Source of the DNA: Terrimonas pollutisoli
Lineage (GTDB): Bacteria; Bacteroidota; Bacteroidia; Chitinophagales; Chitinophagaceae
DNA length: 64,000 bases
Assembly: GCF_029360765.1 (NCBI RefSeq)
Contig: NZ_JARKNA010000002.1
Span: forward strand, 493,334 to 557,333
Direction of reading: 5' to 3'
The notes beneath the pieces were generated by a model. The model saw only the letters and a program-made list of their open reading frames with translations. It ran no database searches and was not told the DNA's origin. Position 1 is the first letter of the stretch. Each line of letters starts with the position of its first letter. A program made the translations under genes and the position numbers. Below, in pieces: positions 45,901-53,938 of this stretch.

Positions 45901-46253
45901 TAAACCTGGCAGAAGCCGCAAACTATTGGACTCCGTCAAATACAACATCCACCTGGGCAAACCCCGGCAGTAAAAATAAAAGTTGGGTTGAGTCCACACA
46001 ATTTTTACAAGACGGCAGTTATGTACGGTTGAAAAACGTAAGCTTATCATATACGATCGGCAAAAATCTGCTCAGACTGGCATCTGCAAAAATCTATATC
46101 AGTGCCCAAAACGTAGCAACTATAACCGATTACAAAGGATTTGACCCGGAAGCCACTTCAACATCGGCAAGCAGTGATGCTGATGCAGGTATTGATGTAG
46201 GTGCTTATCCTTCTCCTAAAACAATTACTATTGGCTTGCAATTAAAATTTTAA
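42981..46253 (+). CDS. SusC/RagA TonB-dependent transporter with STN domain (locus 2)
   Basis: The 1,090-residue protein has a signal peptide (MKLSALLILATALQVSA within a longer Chitinophagaceae-type N-terminus), an STN domain (VDFKKTKLAAALKEVEKKTD), a carboxypeptidase-D-like domain (GKVTDNSGGPLANVSVTAG), a plug (VVVVGYGTQKRSDLTG, LQGRVAGVSV, YGSRGANGVILITT) and a barrel ending PSPKTITIGLQLKF. It should import fucosylated oligosaccharides, judged from the two fucosidases downstream, and signals through the upstream FecR/sigma pair. Confidence 0.95.
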   Translation: MKKKACFISPPLQKGWLKTLLLMKLSALLILATALQVSAKTFSQDKLDVDFKKTKLAAALKEVEKKTDYRFAFSNLVLSDNMKVTLKAKDITVENLLNRLLDNTGLSYSLMDNNLVVITKTDRIVYADITVRGKVTDNSGGPLANVSVTAGDKSGTTTNEQGEYVITVDENATLSFSYVGYTSQQVQVSKRNVINIELAQLSSNLTDVVVVGYGTQKRSDLTGSIATLSSKAYKDQPVLNVSSALQGRVAGVSVTNNSGAPGGAVKIRIRGANSVNASNDPLYVVDGIALSSIGLADINVNDIESMEVLKDASATAVYGSRGANGVILITTRSGRSGDPKIEYHGFMSFNRPMKKYDLMDAVTYAKVANVTAGVNVFPDPNSFAGKSTDWQGLIFNNSLTHSHQLSLAGGTENTKYYVSGFYVDQEGLLINSNQKKFGLRSNVDIKLSKRINFGVHIYAGRLNSHNNTDIGYKGNPVMGAVTWAPTEPAYDAPGQYNRFGISPIWANPFLAISERNENNFSNVGIFNGKLKYTITDWLTLNVNAGLDMFISKSAFLNNEWISPGNNASGQSSAESYTFQNSNNLTFHKTFGQHDLTATAVMEATSNRYSSFNASGSGLASLSNGYNNLGLNASQAISSGYSNWSLLSYMGRIAYSYNDKYLLTATVRRDGSSKFHANNRWSNFPSFSAGWKLSNEKLIEDLHIFSNLKLRAGWGITGNQAIGPYSTLGLLTSTTFSYGTPTLYQAYTLGNPATPDVKWETSKQMNIGLDAGILNGRLNISADYYNKNTRDLLLFTRIANYDGGGSYLKNIGKVNNKGFELMIEGTPLKGKSLTWSAGFNISTNQNKVVSLGADSMPARPYIGGGLITNNIQVVRTGQPLGAFYLIPWEGVYQADKGDYKAGDGRYTDVSGNSSIGFEDRVISGTATPKFQWGFNNSLTYKNFDLNVFVQGAHGHKIFNATYAATAVPTSDVKFINLAEAANYWTPSNTTSTWANPGSKNKSWVESTQFLQDGSYVRLKNVSLSYTIGKNLLRLASAKIYISAQNVATITDYKGFDPEATSTSASSDADAGIDVGAYPSPKTITIGLQLKF

Positions 46254-46274
46254 TTGGCTTAAAAAAATATTGAT

Positions 46275-46370
46275 ATGAAATGAGCCGTAAAATTTTCATT
46301 TTAATCACACAGGGGAATGAAAATTTTTATGGCGAATTCCATTTGGCCCCAAAAAATAAAAAATATACAA
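46275..46370 (+). ncRNA. Intercistronic structured element, copy C
   Basis: It starts ATGAAATGAGCC and ends in AAAAATATACAA directly before the susD ATG. Inner arms AAAATTTTCATT (46289-46300) and AATGAAAATTTT (46316-46327) form a perfect 12-bp stem. Outer pairs AAATG/CATTT and GCC/GGC are perfect. The core GGCGAATTCCATTTGGCC is identical to copy B, 13 kb away. Confidence 0.6.
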
Positions 46371-47867
46371 ATGAAAAGAACGAATAAATATTATTTGGGT
46401 TGGCTGACACTGGCAATATTTGCCATGTCGTGCAGCAAAAGCTTCCTGGAGGAAACACCGAAAGGAAGTATAACACCTGTAAGCTTTTATAAGACATCCA
46501 GGGATCTCGAAATGGCGTCAGCGGCACTGGCCCTGCAGTTTAACGGGGCTTTTAATCAGCTGGGAGGTGCATTTTATGGGGCTGATGACATTACCTCAAA
46601 AAGAGCAGGAAATAAAATAGAGTTTTCTGACTTTGATATTTTTAATGCTAACTCATCCAATGGCAGGATGAATAACTGGTGGAATTATTTTTATGCAACC
46701 ATCAAATCTGCGAATGCACTTATTCAAAATTATACGAACGCAACAGAGGCAACAGAAGAGCAAAGAAATAATGCTGCCGGACAGGCTTATTTTATGCGTG
46801 CCATTAGCTATTTCTATTTAACAAGAACCTGGGGTGAAGTGCCCATGCCTACAGAACCCACTGTTGATGATAACAGGCCCAATGCTAAGGTTGAAGATCT
46901 ATACAATCTGATCGTGGCCGATTTACAAAAGGCGGAAACCATGCTGCCGGATCATTGGGATGGAGTGAGGAGACAAAATGGTGTTGATGTTCTGCCAACA
47001 AAAGGTTCTGCAAAGGCGCTGCTAGCCAATGTCTACCTGACGATGGCAGGTTGGCCACTTAAACAAACGGATAAGTATGCAATAGCGGCGGCAAAAGCAA
47101 AAGAAGTGATCGATGGCAAAGCAACCTGGGGGTATAACCTGGTGACGAATTATGCTGATATATGGAAGATTGGAAACAAATATAATAATGAGGCAGTTTT
47201 TGCCTGTTACTTTAACAATGATGTGCCTGCATGGAACTGGGAAAATGGGAATATGATGGCGCCTAATCCTTTTGCTCCGGATTATGAAGAAGGAGGATGG
47301 GATGATGGGTTCGGGGAAATTTCATTCTATAATAAATTTCCTGCCGGACCAAGAAAAGACGCCACCTATCAAAAGGATTATTATGTAAAGAATGATCCCA
47401 ATAATGTAGTCACCTGGCAGGGAACATTACAAAAACATCCTTACTTTCTTAAATACCGCGATGACCATAGCTACGACTGGTCAATACATAAGGCCAATGA
47501 CTGGTGGAGCAGTGCAACCACATTCATTCTCCGTTATTCAGAAGTATTGCTGACGTATGCGGAAGCAAAAGCTATGTCGTCTACTCCTGATGCCAGCGCC
47601 TATGATGCTATAAACCAGGTAAGACAAAGAGCCGGAATACTCCCCTTGTTACCCGGATTATCTCAAACAGCTTTTAGAGATTCCGTAATAGCAGAAAGGG
47701 GATGGGAATTTGCAGCCGAATGCGGGATAAGGTGGTTTGACCTGATAAGAACAGAAACAGTGCAAAAGGCCAATTCAGTAAGAGATGCATCAGAAGTGAG
47801 CCTGGCAAATCAACCCAGCGATGCAAATCATACATATTATTGGGCGCCCATTCCGGCCATTAAATAA
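46371..47867 (+). CDS. SusD/RagB lipoprotein, C-terminally shortened
   Basis: The track start (46317) lies in the leader element; the ATG at 46371 (MKRTNKYYLGW) gives a lipobox AMSC and CSKSFLEETPKG, the usual SusD start, then GQAYFMRAISYFYLTRTWGE and ERGWEFAAECGIRWFDLIR. It stops at YYWAPIPAIK, where SusD proteins normally continue with PxxEIxxNPxLxQNPGY. A fragment encoding WPIPQTEIDRSAPVLVQNPK follows 140 bp later (47989-48072), so the gene seems to have lost its original tail by an insertion or rearrangement. About 498 residues remain and the fold is probably intact. Confidence 0.88.
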   Translation: MKRTNKYYLGWLTLAIFAMSCSKSFLEETPKGSITPVSFYKTSRDLEMASAALALQFNGAFNQLGGAFYGADDITSKRAGNKIEFSDFDIFNANSSNGRMNNWWNYFYATIKSANALIQNYTNATEATEEQRNNAAGQAYFMRAISYFYLTRTWGEVPMPTEPTVDDNRPNAKVEDLYNLIVADLQKAETMLPDHWDGVRRQNGVDVLPTKGSAKALLANVYLTMAGWPLKQTDKYAIAAAKAKEVIDGKATWGYNLVTNYADIWKIGNKYNNEAVFACYFNNDVPAWNWENGNMMAPNPFAPDYEEGGWDDGFGEISFYNKFPAGPRKDATYQKDYYVKNDPNNVVTWQGTLQKHPYFLKYRDDHSYDWSIHKANDWWSSATTFILRYSEVLLTYAEAKAMSSTPDASAYDAINQVRQRAGILPLLPGLSQTAFRDSVIAERGWEFAAECGIRWFDLIRTETVQKANSVRDASEVSLANQPSDANHTYYWAPIPAIK

Positions 47868-47988
47868 ATGGAAAGTTACAGTTGAACTAGTGGGGGCTAA
47901 TTTGTACCCGGTGTTTGTTAGATGTGGGCGGCGAAAAGTGATACACGTCTATCACTCACTAATCGGTTCCAACTATAAAACGAAATAG

Positions 47989-48072
47989 GAAGACAAGTAT
48001 GATTTTTGGCCTATTCCTCAAACGGAAATAGATCGTAGCGCACCGGTACTTGTTCAAAATCCGAAGTATTAA
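47989..48072 (+). pseudogene. Orphan SusD C-terminal fragment
   Basis: The frame reads EDKYDFWPIPQTEIDRS and ends in LVQNPKY before TAA (48070-48072), the conserved last 20 residues of SusD proteins. It is bounded upstream by an in-frame TAG (47986) and has no start codon. It is in plus orientation, just after the shortened SusD gene and just before a strong terminator, so it is probably that gene's displaced original end. Confidence 0.65.
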
Positions 48073-48112
48073 AAAAAGTTTCTCTTATAAGCAGTTAGTA
48101 TGCAGACAATCG

Positions 48113-48141
48113 TGCCCCTATTTCAATAGGGGCAATTTTTT
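48113..48141 (+). terminator. Rho-independent terminator of the second SusCD operon
   Basis: TGCCCCTAT, loop TTCA, ATAGGGGCA, followed by a T6 run. It closes the sigma-FecR-SusC-SusD transcript; the fucosidase genes may need their own promoter or read-through. Confidence 0.88.
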
Positions 48142-48280
48142 AATTAAGAAGTCTTTTTCTACAATCTTTTTTACTGTGCATATTCGTTTCATCAGCTTTA
48201 GCAAGGAATGCATGCTACTTCATTCAGAACAGATTAATTTTAAAAATGTGAATAAAATGACAAGCAAAAATCGATCTATC

Positions 48281-49921
48281 ATGAAAATTATAAAACTATC
48301 GATTGTCTCAGTTTTACTTCAGCATTCGATGATGGCCCAGAACAGCTATCCTGTACCAGTGCGGCCAGACAAGAATGAAACAATTGCTGCTGGTAAGTTT
48401 CAACCAACATGGGAATCGTTGAAGCAATATGAAACGCCGGAGTGGTTTCGCAATGCCAAATTTGGCATATGGGCACATTGGGGACCTCAATGCCAGCCGG
48501 GACAGGGGGATTGGTATGGCCGCTTTATGTATCGGCAGGGCAGCAGGCAGTATAAATGGCATGCAGAACATTATGGGCATCCATCCAAAGCCGGATTTAA
48601 AGAAGTGTTCAATAGTTGGAAAGCTGAAAAATGGGATCCTGAAAAACTGGTTGCATTATATAAGAGAGCAGGGGCACAATATTTTTTTGCAATGGCCAAC
48701 CATCATGATAATGTAGATATGTGGAATAGTAAATATCAGCAATGGAATACAGTAAAGGTCGGGCCCAAAAAAGATATTCTCGCCGGCTGGGCTAAAGCGG
48801 CAAAAAATAATCATCTTCCTTTTGGATTAAGTGTGCATGCGGCACATGCCTGGTCCTGGTTTGAAACTTCACAACAGTCCGACACGAGTGGAGAACATAT
48901 CGGGATTCCTTATGACGGCAAGCTTACTGCAACTGATGGAAAGGGAACATGGTGGGAAGGTATGGACCCACAGGATCTTTATGCCCAAAACCATCCATTG
49001 AGTGAAGGAAGTAAAAATATTGACAACATCCATAGTCAGTGGAATTGGAGTAACGGCGCTGCAATGCCTTCACAGGAGTATTGCGAAAAATTCTACAATC
49101 GTACAATAGATATGATCAACCAATTTCATCCCGATCTGCTATACTTTGATGATACAGGCCTTCCACTGTATCCCGTAAGTGATGCAGGGTTGAGAATTGC
49201 TGCTCACTTCTACAATAGTAATATGACTAAAAATAAAGGAAGGTTAAACGCCGTTTTGTTTGGTAAAATTCTTACTGAAGACCAAAAGGATTGTTTGGTA
49301 TGGGATGTAGAACGCGGTGCTCCCGATAAAATTCAAACCTTGCCATGGCAGACCTGCTCATGTATCGGCGAATGGCATTATAACAACGCTGTTTATGAAA
49401 ATAACCGGTATCGATCTGCAAAGGATGTGATACACTCATTGGTGGATATAGTAAGTAAAAATGGAAATCTTTTGTTGAATATTCCCGTTAAAGGTGATGG
49501 TAGCATTGATGAAAAAGAAATAGACGTTTTGGAAGGAATAGCTGCATGGATGGACATCAATAAGGAGAGCATCTTTAATACCCGTCCATGGAAAGTATTT
49601 GGTGAAGGACCTGCCGCAGACGCTGTCAACCCTATCAATGCACAGGGTTTTAATGAAGGAAAAATAAAGTTTACATCGAAAGACATACGATTCAATAAAA
49701 AAGGGAAAATATTGTATATGACCCTTATGGGAATTCCCGCTGACGATATTGTCATAAAGAACCTGGGCGCTTCGAATGCGCAAAACAAAATAGCAAAGAT
49801 TGAATTGCTTGGCAGCAAAGAGAAAGTAAATTGGAAGCAGACCGCTGAATTTCTAAAAATCACTAAACCCGCAACTATTCCTAATGAAATTGCAATAGTT
49901 TATAAAGTGTACCAGCAGTAA
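48281..49921 (+). CDS. Alpha-L-fucosidase, GH29
   Basis: The track start (48050) is within the preceding SusD remnant and terminator; the ATG at 48281 (MKIIKLSIVSVLL) begins a signal peptide ending near MMAQ, giving 546 residues (48257 is also possible). GH29 signatures are WFRNAKFGIWAHWGPQC, ANHHDNVDMWNSKY and HPDLLYFDDTGLP, where the second Asp is the likely nucleophile. It removes alpha-linked L-fucose from glycan ends in the periplasm. It is followed by a minus-strand small gene and then GH95. Confidence 0.92.
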   Translation: MKIIKLSIVSVLLQHSMMAQNSYPVPVRPDKNETIAAGKFQPTWESLKQYETPEWFRNAKFGIWAHWGPQCQPGQGDWYGRFMYRQGSRQYKWHAEHYGHPSKAGFKEVFNSWKAEKWDPEKLVALYKRAGAQYFFAMANHHDNVDMWNSKYQQWNTVKVGPKKDILAGWAKAAKNNHLPFGLSVHAAHAWSWFETSQQSDTSGEHIGIPYDGKLTATDGKGTWWEGMDPQDLYAQNHPLSEGSKNIDNIHSQWNWSNGAAMPSQEYCEKFYNRTIDMINQFHPDLLYFDDTGLPLYPVSDAGLRIAAHFYNSNMTKNKGRLNAVLFGKILTEDQKDCLVWDVERGAPDKIQTLPWQTCSCIGEWHYNNAVYENNRYRSAKDVIHSLVDIVSKNGNLLLNIPVKGDGSIDEKEIDVLEGIAAWMDINKESIFNTRPWKVFGEGPAADAVNPINAQGFNEGKIKFTSKDIRFNKKGKILYMTLMGIPADDIVIKNLGASNAQNKIAKIELLGSKEKVNWKQTAEFLKITKPATIPNEIAIVYKVYQQ

Positions 49922-49937
49922 ACTTTATAAGAATCTG

Positions 49938-50156
49938 TCAATAAAAACTCAGCTTTGTCAAAGCCGATCCTTTATGCGCAGTTATGTGATCAGTTTTATC
50001 ACTTTTTATTTCATATTGCGGATCGTCTTTTGTGGCATGATGGGTATAACCTTTATAGTTGAAATCTTTGATATGAACTTTTATAATAGTGCCCGATACA
50101 TGACCGGCTTCAGAATTCCAGGTGACATGATCACCTTTTTTAAATTTATGCGTCAT
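49938..50156 (-). CDS. HVA1/TUDOR-like small protein (DUF2945)
   Basis: The track ORF starts at 50216; the Met at 50156 (MTHKFKKGDHVTW) is the family-like start, giving 72 residues. KGDHVTWNSEAGHVSGTIIKV and YEIKSDKTDHITAHKGSAL fit the DUF2945/HVA1 TUDOR-like family of small basic proteins. Function is unknown. It is encoded antisense between two fucosidase genes, 16 bp from the GH29 stop, which is an odd place for a gene within a glycan locus and suggests a late arrival. Confidence 0.82.
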   Translation of the reverse strand: MTHKFKKGDHVTWNSEAGHVSGTIIKVHIKDFNYKGYTHHATKDDPQYEIKSDKTDHITAHKGSALTKLSFY

Positions 50157-50256
50157 ACACTTGTTATAAATTGCATTCCTTTGCCAGGCAATAAAAAAAA
50201 TCAAAAGGCAGGCCATTCTGCAGCAGTAAATTAGATTTTAAAATAGCAGACTTAAT

Positions 50257-52764
50257 ATGAAAGCATTAAAAAAATTTGTTGAAATAAAATGTACGGGCAT
50301 TACTATTCTGGTTATTTTTTTGGCTAACCCCTCCACAATTTGTGCGCAATCTTCTTTAAAGCTTTGGTACAACAAACCGGCCACCCAATGGGTAGAGGCT
50401 TTGCCAGTTGGTAATGGCCATATTGGAGGAATGGTGTTTGGCGGGATAGAAGAAGAGCTGATACAACTTAATGAAAGCACCCTTTATAGCGGAGGGCCTG
50501 TAAAAAGAGGTATTAATCCCGAAGCGCATGAATACCTGCCGCAAATAAGAGAGGCATTGTTAAAAGATGAAGACTATACAAAGGCTAACCTCCTTACCAA
50601 AAAAATGCAGGGTTTATATACGGAGTCCTATATGCCCCTTGGAGATATCATTATCAAGCAAAACTTTCACGGGGCGGCGCCTACTGCTTACTACCGGGAT
50701 CTGAACTTGCAGCAGGCCATTGCCACAACACGGTTTACTATAAATGGGATAGAGTATAAACGGGAAATATTTACTTCCTCACCTGGTAATATTATGCTGA
50801 TACGTATTACGGCCAACCGTAAAAACGCTTTGAATTTTGACGTCTCTGCCAAAAGCCAGTTGCGTTATCAGCTCGTTGGCAATGGCAGCAATGAATTGCT
50901 GGTAAGTGGTAAAGCACCGGCCCATGTGGATCCCAGTTATTATAACCCAAAGGACAGGGAGCATGTGGTGTATGAAGACACAAGTGGGTGCAATGGTATG
51001 CGGTTTCAATACCGCATTAAAGCTATTTCAAATGATGGAAAGGTTACAGCAGATACGTCGGGTATGTATGTACGCAATGCAACAGAAGTGCTATTATTTG
51101 TAGCTGCCGCTACCAGTTTTAATGGCTTTGACAAATGCCCTGATAGCGAAGGAAAAAATGAAAAAGCTAATGCTGCCGCTATTATCAATAATGCTGTTAA
51201 GAAATCATATGCTGCTTTATTGAGGTCGCATTTGGCAGATTATCAAAAATATTTTAACCGGGTTTCATTTACTTTGAAAGATACATCCGAAGCTAACAGA
51301 AACAATAACCTCCCCTCGGATGGACGTTTACAAGCATATTCCAACGGAGCATATGACCCGGGTTTAGAAACATTATACTTTCAGTTTGGTCGTTATTTGC
51401 TAATCGCCTCTTCAAGGCCGGGTGGCCCGCCGGCCAATTTGCAGGGAATCTGGAATAAAGAATTAAGAGCCCCGTGGAGCTCCAATTATACCATCAACAT
51501 CAATACGCAAATGAATTATTGGCCGGCAGAGACCACCAATCTTTCTGAAATGCATCTGCCGCTGCTGAACTGGATTAAAAATTTATCTGCAACAGGCACT
51601 AATACGGCGAAGGAATTTTATAATGCCCGGGGATGGGTGGCACATCATAATTCAGAAATATGGTGCACTTCCAATCCTGTGGGAGATATTGGCGCAGGTG
51701 ATCCGGTATGGGCCAACTGGTACATGGGAGCCAACTGGCTTTGCCAGCATTTGTGGGAGCATTATGCTTTTACCGGGGATAAAAACTTTCTTGCTACAAA
51801 AGCCTATCCCCTTATGAAGCAAGCCGCACTCTTTACCCTGGACTGGTTGGTGGAAGATAAAAACGGGTATCTTGTTACAGCCCCCTCCACTTCGCCCGAA
51901 AACAAATTCAAAGATAAAAATGGAGAAGCTCAGAGTGTGTCTGTCGCTACTACGATGGATATGTCCATCATCTGGGATCTGTTTACCAACCTGATTGAAG
52001 CATCTGAAGTATTGGGCATTGATGCTGCATTCAAAAAAACGCTGATTGAAAAAAGAAATAAACTTTATCCCCTACAAATTGGCAGTAAAGGACAGTTGCA
52101 GGAATGGTATAAAGATTTTGAAGAAACCGAACCATTACACAGACATGTATCGCATTTGTTTGGCCTGCATCCCGGCAGGCAGCTATCCATTAAGCAAACG
52201 CCTGACTTTTTCAATGCTGCCAAAAAAACATTGGAGCTAAGAGGTGATGAAGGTACAGGCTGGAGTAAAGGGTGGAAAATAAACTGGTGGGCCAGGTTGC
52301 TGGATGGCGATCACGCCTATCGTTTAATAAGAGAGTTGTTACGCATAACAGGTGATGGCAATACGAATTACTCACGTGGTGGCGGCACCTATCCTAACTT
52401 TTTCGATGCACATCCTCCGTTCCAGATTGATGGAAACTTTGCTGGTATAGCAGGAATGGCTGAATTGCTTTTACAAAGCCATTTGAATGAAATTCATTTA
52501 TTGCCTGCGCTGCCCTCGGTCTGGAAAGAGGGAATAGTAAAAGGATTAAAAGCAAGAGGAGCTTTTGAAGTTAACATACAATGGAAAGATCACCAGTTCA
52601 CCAGTGCTGCTATAACCTCTCTCAATGGTGGTAAATGTGTGATTAGGACGGCGGTGCCGGTTATGGTCAAAGGCATTGGTGTAAAGTCTGCAAAGAATGG
52701 TAATGAATACCTGTTATCATTCAACACTGTAAAAGGGAGGGTATATCAATTGACGGCCATGTAA
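50257..52764 (+). CDS. Alpha-L-fucosidase, GH95
   Basis: The 835-residue protein has a signal peptide (to about STICAQ) and the GH95 layout: LWYNKPATQWVEALPVGNGH and GGIEEELIQLNESTLYSGGP in the N-terminal beta domain, NINTQMNYWPAETTNLSE (catalytic Asn/Glu region) in the (alpha/alpha)6 barrel, HRHVSHLFGLHPG, and QIDGNFAGIAGMAELLLQSH near the end. GH95 enzymes are inverting 1,2-alpha-L-fucosidases (some act on galactose). With GH29 it would cover different fucose linkages. Confidence 0.95.
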   Translation: MKALKKFVEIKCTGITILVIFLANPSTICAQSSLKLWYNKPATQWVEALPVGNGHIGGMVFGGIEEELIQLNESTLYSGGPVKRGINPEAHEYLPQIREALLKDEDYTKANLLTKKMQGLYTESYMPLGDIIIKQNFHGAAPTAYYRDLNLQQAIATTRFTINGIEYKREIFTSSPGNIMLIRITANRKNALNFDVSAKSQLRYQLVGNGSNELLVSGKAPAHVDPSYYNPKDREHVVYEDTSGCNGMRFQYRIKAISNDGKVTADTSGMYVRNATEVLLFVAAATSFNGFDKCPDSEGKNEKANAAAIINNAVKKSYAALLRSHLADYQKYFNRVSFTLKDTSEANRNNNLPSDGRLQAYSNGAYDPGLETLYFQFGRYLLIASSRPGGPPANLQGIWNKELRAPWSSNYTININTQMNYWPAETTNLSEMHLPLLNWIKNLSATGTNTAKEFYNARGWVAHHNSEIWCTSNPVGDIGAGDPVWANWYMGANWLCQHLWEHYAFTGDKNFLATKAYPLMKQAALFTLDWLVEDKNGYLVTAPSTSPENKFKDKNGEAQSVSVATTMDMSIIWDLFTNLIEASEVLGIDAAFKKTLIEKRNKLYPLQIGSKGQLQEWYKDFEETEPLHRHVSHLFGLHPGRQLSIKQTPDFFNAAKKTLELRGDEGTGWSKGWKINWWARLLDGDHAYRLIRELLRITGDGNTNYSRGGGTYPNFFDAHPPFQIDGNFAGIAGMAELLLQSHLNEIHLLPALPSVWKEGIVKGLKARGAFEVNIQWKDHQFTSAAITSLNGGKCVIRTAVPVMVKGIGVKSAKNGNEYLLSFNTVKGRVYQLTAM

Positions 52765-53090
52765 ATTGGCATGGTATTAAAAATCATTTTTCGTGTAAGG
52801 GCCGGATTAGTTACAGAGCCATCACATTATCTGTATAGTAGTGCTGCTGACCATGAAACAGGAAAGGGAATGATGGAGATAGATTTTTTATTTTAACAGA
52901 TGCTAACAGCATTTTAAGATTCAGGTAATCGCCACAGGCGATATAGTAATGCTGCGAAATCCTTCGGTTTCGCCTAGGACAAGTTTCGCAGAGCTATGCA
53001 TAATGTCATAGCACTGGTTACATAACAGCATCAAAAAATGATCTCAATGACGTTCCAATCTGTTCTAATTTTGTAAACAATAACTGTAAA
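52765..53090. other. 326-bp gap with two small palindromes
   Basis: TCGCC-ACA-GGCGA (52929-52941) and GCGAAATCC-TTC-GGTTTCGC (52954-52973) lie close together, in the style of dispersed REP-like units. TAATTTTG at 53066-53073 is a perfect -7 box upstream of the small ORF at 53091. No longer ORF exists here. Confidence 0.5.
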
Positions 53091-53255
53091 ATGGGAGTCT
53101 GGTCGCAAATAGCAGAATACTTATACTTAAAAAAGAAAGATCCAAACCGGCCCAAAAGTAAGTGGATCGGTTATATGCATGGTATCAATCGCATCAGCCT
53201 GATGATCTTTATTCTTTGCCTGATCATTTTGGCCATTAAGTTGTTGAGAAAATAA
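53091..53255 (+). CDS. 54-residue membrane protein, DUF6728-like
   Basis: The ORF is too short for the track. Translation gives MGVWSQIAEYLYLKKKDPN, a basic stretch with KSKWIGYMHGINRIS, and one C-terminal helix (LMIFILCLIILAIKLL). It resembles the small conserved Bacteroidota family that I remember as DUF6728. A TAATTTTG -7 box (53066-53073) about 17 bp upstream supports expression with a short leader. It is convergent with trxA, 18 bp away. Function unknown. Confidence 0.72.
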   Translation: MGVWSQIAEYLYLKKKDPNRPKSKWIGYMHGINRISLMIFILCLIILAIKLLRK

Positions 53256-53273
53256 GTCAGGGCTTTTGGCTCG

Positions 53274-53570
53274 TCAGGCGTTTTGTCGCAGCACATTCAC
53301 CAGCGTATTTTTATCAATCATGCCTGAGTGGCGCCAAACAATATTTCCCTTTTTAAAAATAATAAAGGTAGGCACGGCTTGCACCTGGTAAGCCTGGGCC
53401 GCCTCTACACTTTTGTCAATGTCTACTTTTATAACTCTCGCTTGTCCTTGCGTGGTTCGGGCTACTTCCTGTATTACCGGGCTCATGGCCTTGCAAGGTC
53501 CGCACCAATCCGCATAAAAGTCAACAAGCACCGGTTTTTCCGCATTGATTAATTCTTTGAACGATTCCAT
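53274..53570 (-). CDS. trxA: Thioredoxin
   Basis: The 98-residue protein is a single thioredoxin domain with active site ADWCGPCKA (Cys23, Cys26), the conserved cis-Pro region AVPTFIIF and KVDIDKS. It lacks a signal peptide, so it is cytoplasmic and would reduce protein disulfides. Symbol trxA is used because the length and motif are those of a housekeeping-type thioredoxin; the genome may have others. Confidence 0.93.
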   Translation of the reverse strand: MESFKELINAEKPVLVDFYADWCGPCKAMSPVIQEVARTTQGQARVIKVDIDKSVEAAQAYQVQAVPTFIIFKKGNIVWRHSGMIDKNTLVNVLRQNA

Positions 53571-53824
53571 ACGCTTTATTTTAAATGATACAGCAGGTTT
53601 CAGAAGGCTTGTGCAGGATTAATGCCAAAATTCCGATTCATTCTTCCAATTCATGCCCGGATTTCAACTGTTCATCAAGGAAAAATGGCCATTGGCTAAG
53701 TCTGTGTTTTTTGTAGGGCCATTTGATGCCTTTCTTTGTGTGGTAATCGGAACTAATTAACCTTAAATCTTTGTCCTGAAAATTCTTCTCTTATAGCAGC
53801 AGTTTTAGTTTTCTCAATTGAACG

Positions 53825-53854
53825 GCCCCGGATTCTTCCAGGGCTTCTTTTTTT
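53825..53854 (+). terminator. Plus-strand terminator-like hairpin without an assigned gene
   Basis: GCCC-c-GGA, loop TTCT, TCC-a-GGGC, then a run rich in T (TTCTTTTTTT). The neighbours on both sides are minus-strand genes, so the orientation implies a transcript from the 53571-53824 stretch, or a chance structure. Confidence 0.5.
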
Positions 53855-53862
53855 AGCTGGTA

Positions 53863-53938
53863 TCAGGACTGATTTAGAAAGCTCACAATGGATTGCGCTG
53901 CCTTTGAAGAAGCGTGGCCCACGCTGGTGTGCAGCAAG
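53863..53938 (-). pseudogene. Second copy of the lpxB 3' end
   Basis: 53862-53913 is identical over 52 bp to 54352-54403, the true lpxB tail. Translated on the minus strand it reads LLHTSVGHASSKAAQ and onward to the same stop, versus LLSQGGHASSKAAQ in lpxB. The part upstream of the identical block is diverged but homologous, as expected for the tail of another lpxB allele brought in with the adjacent hypothetical gene. Confidence 0.75.
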
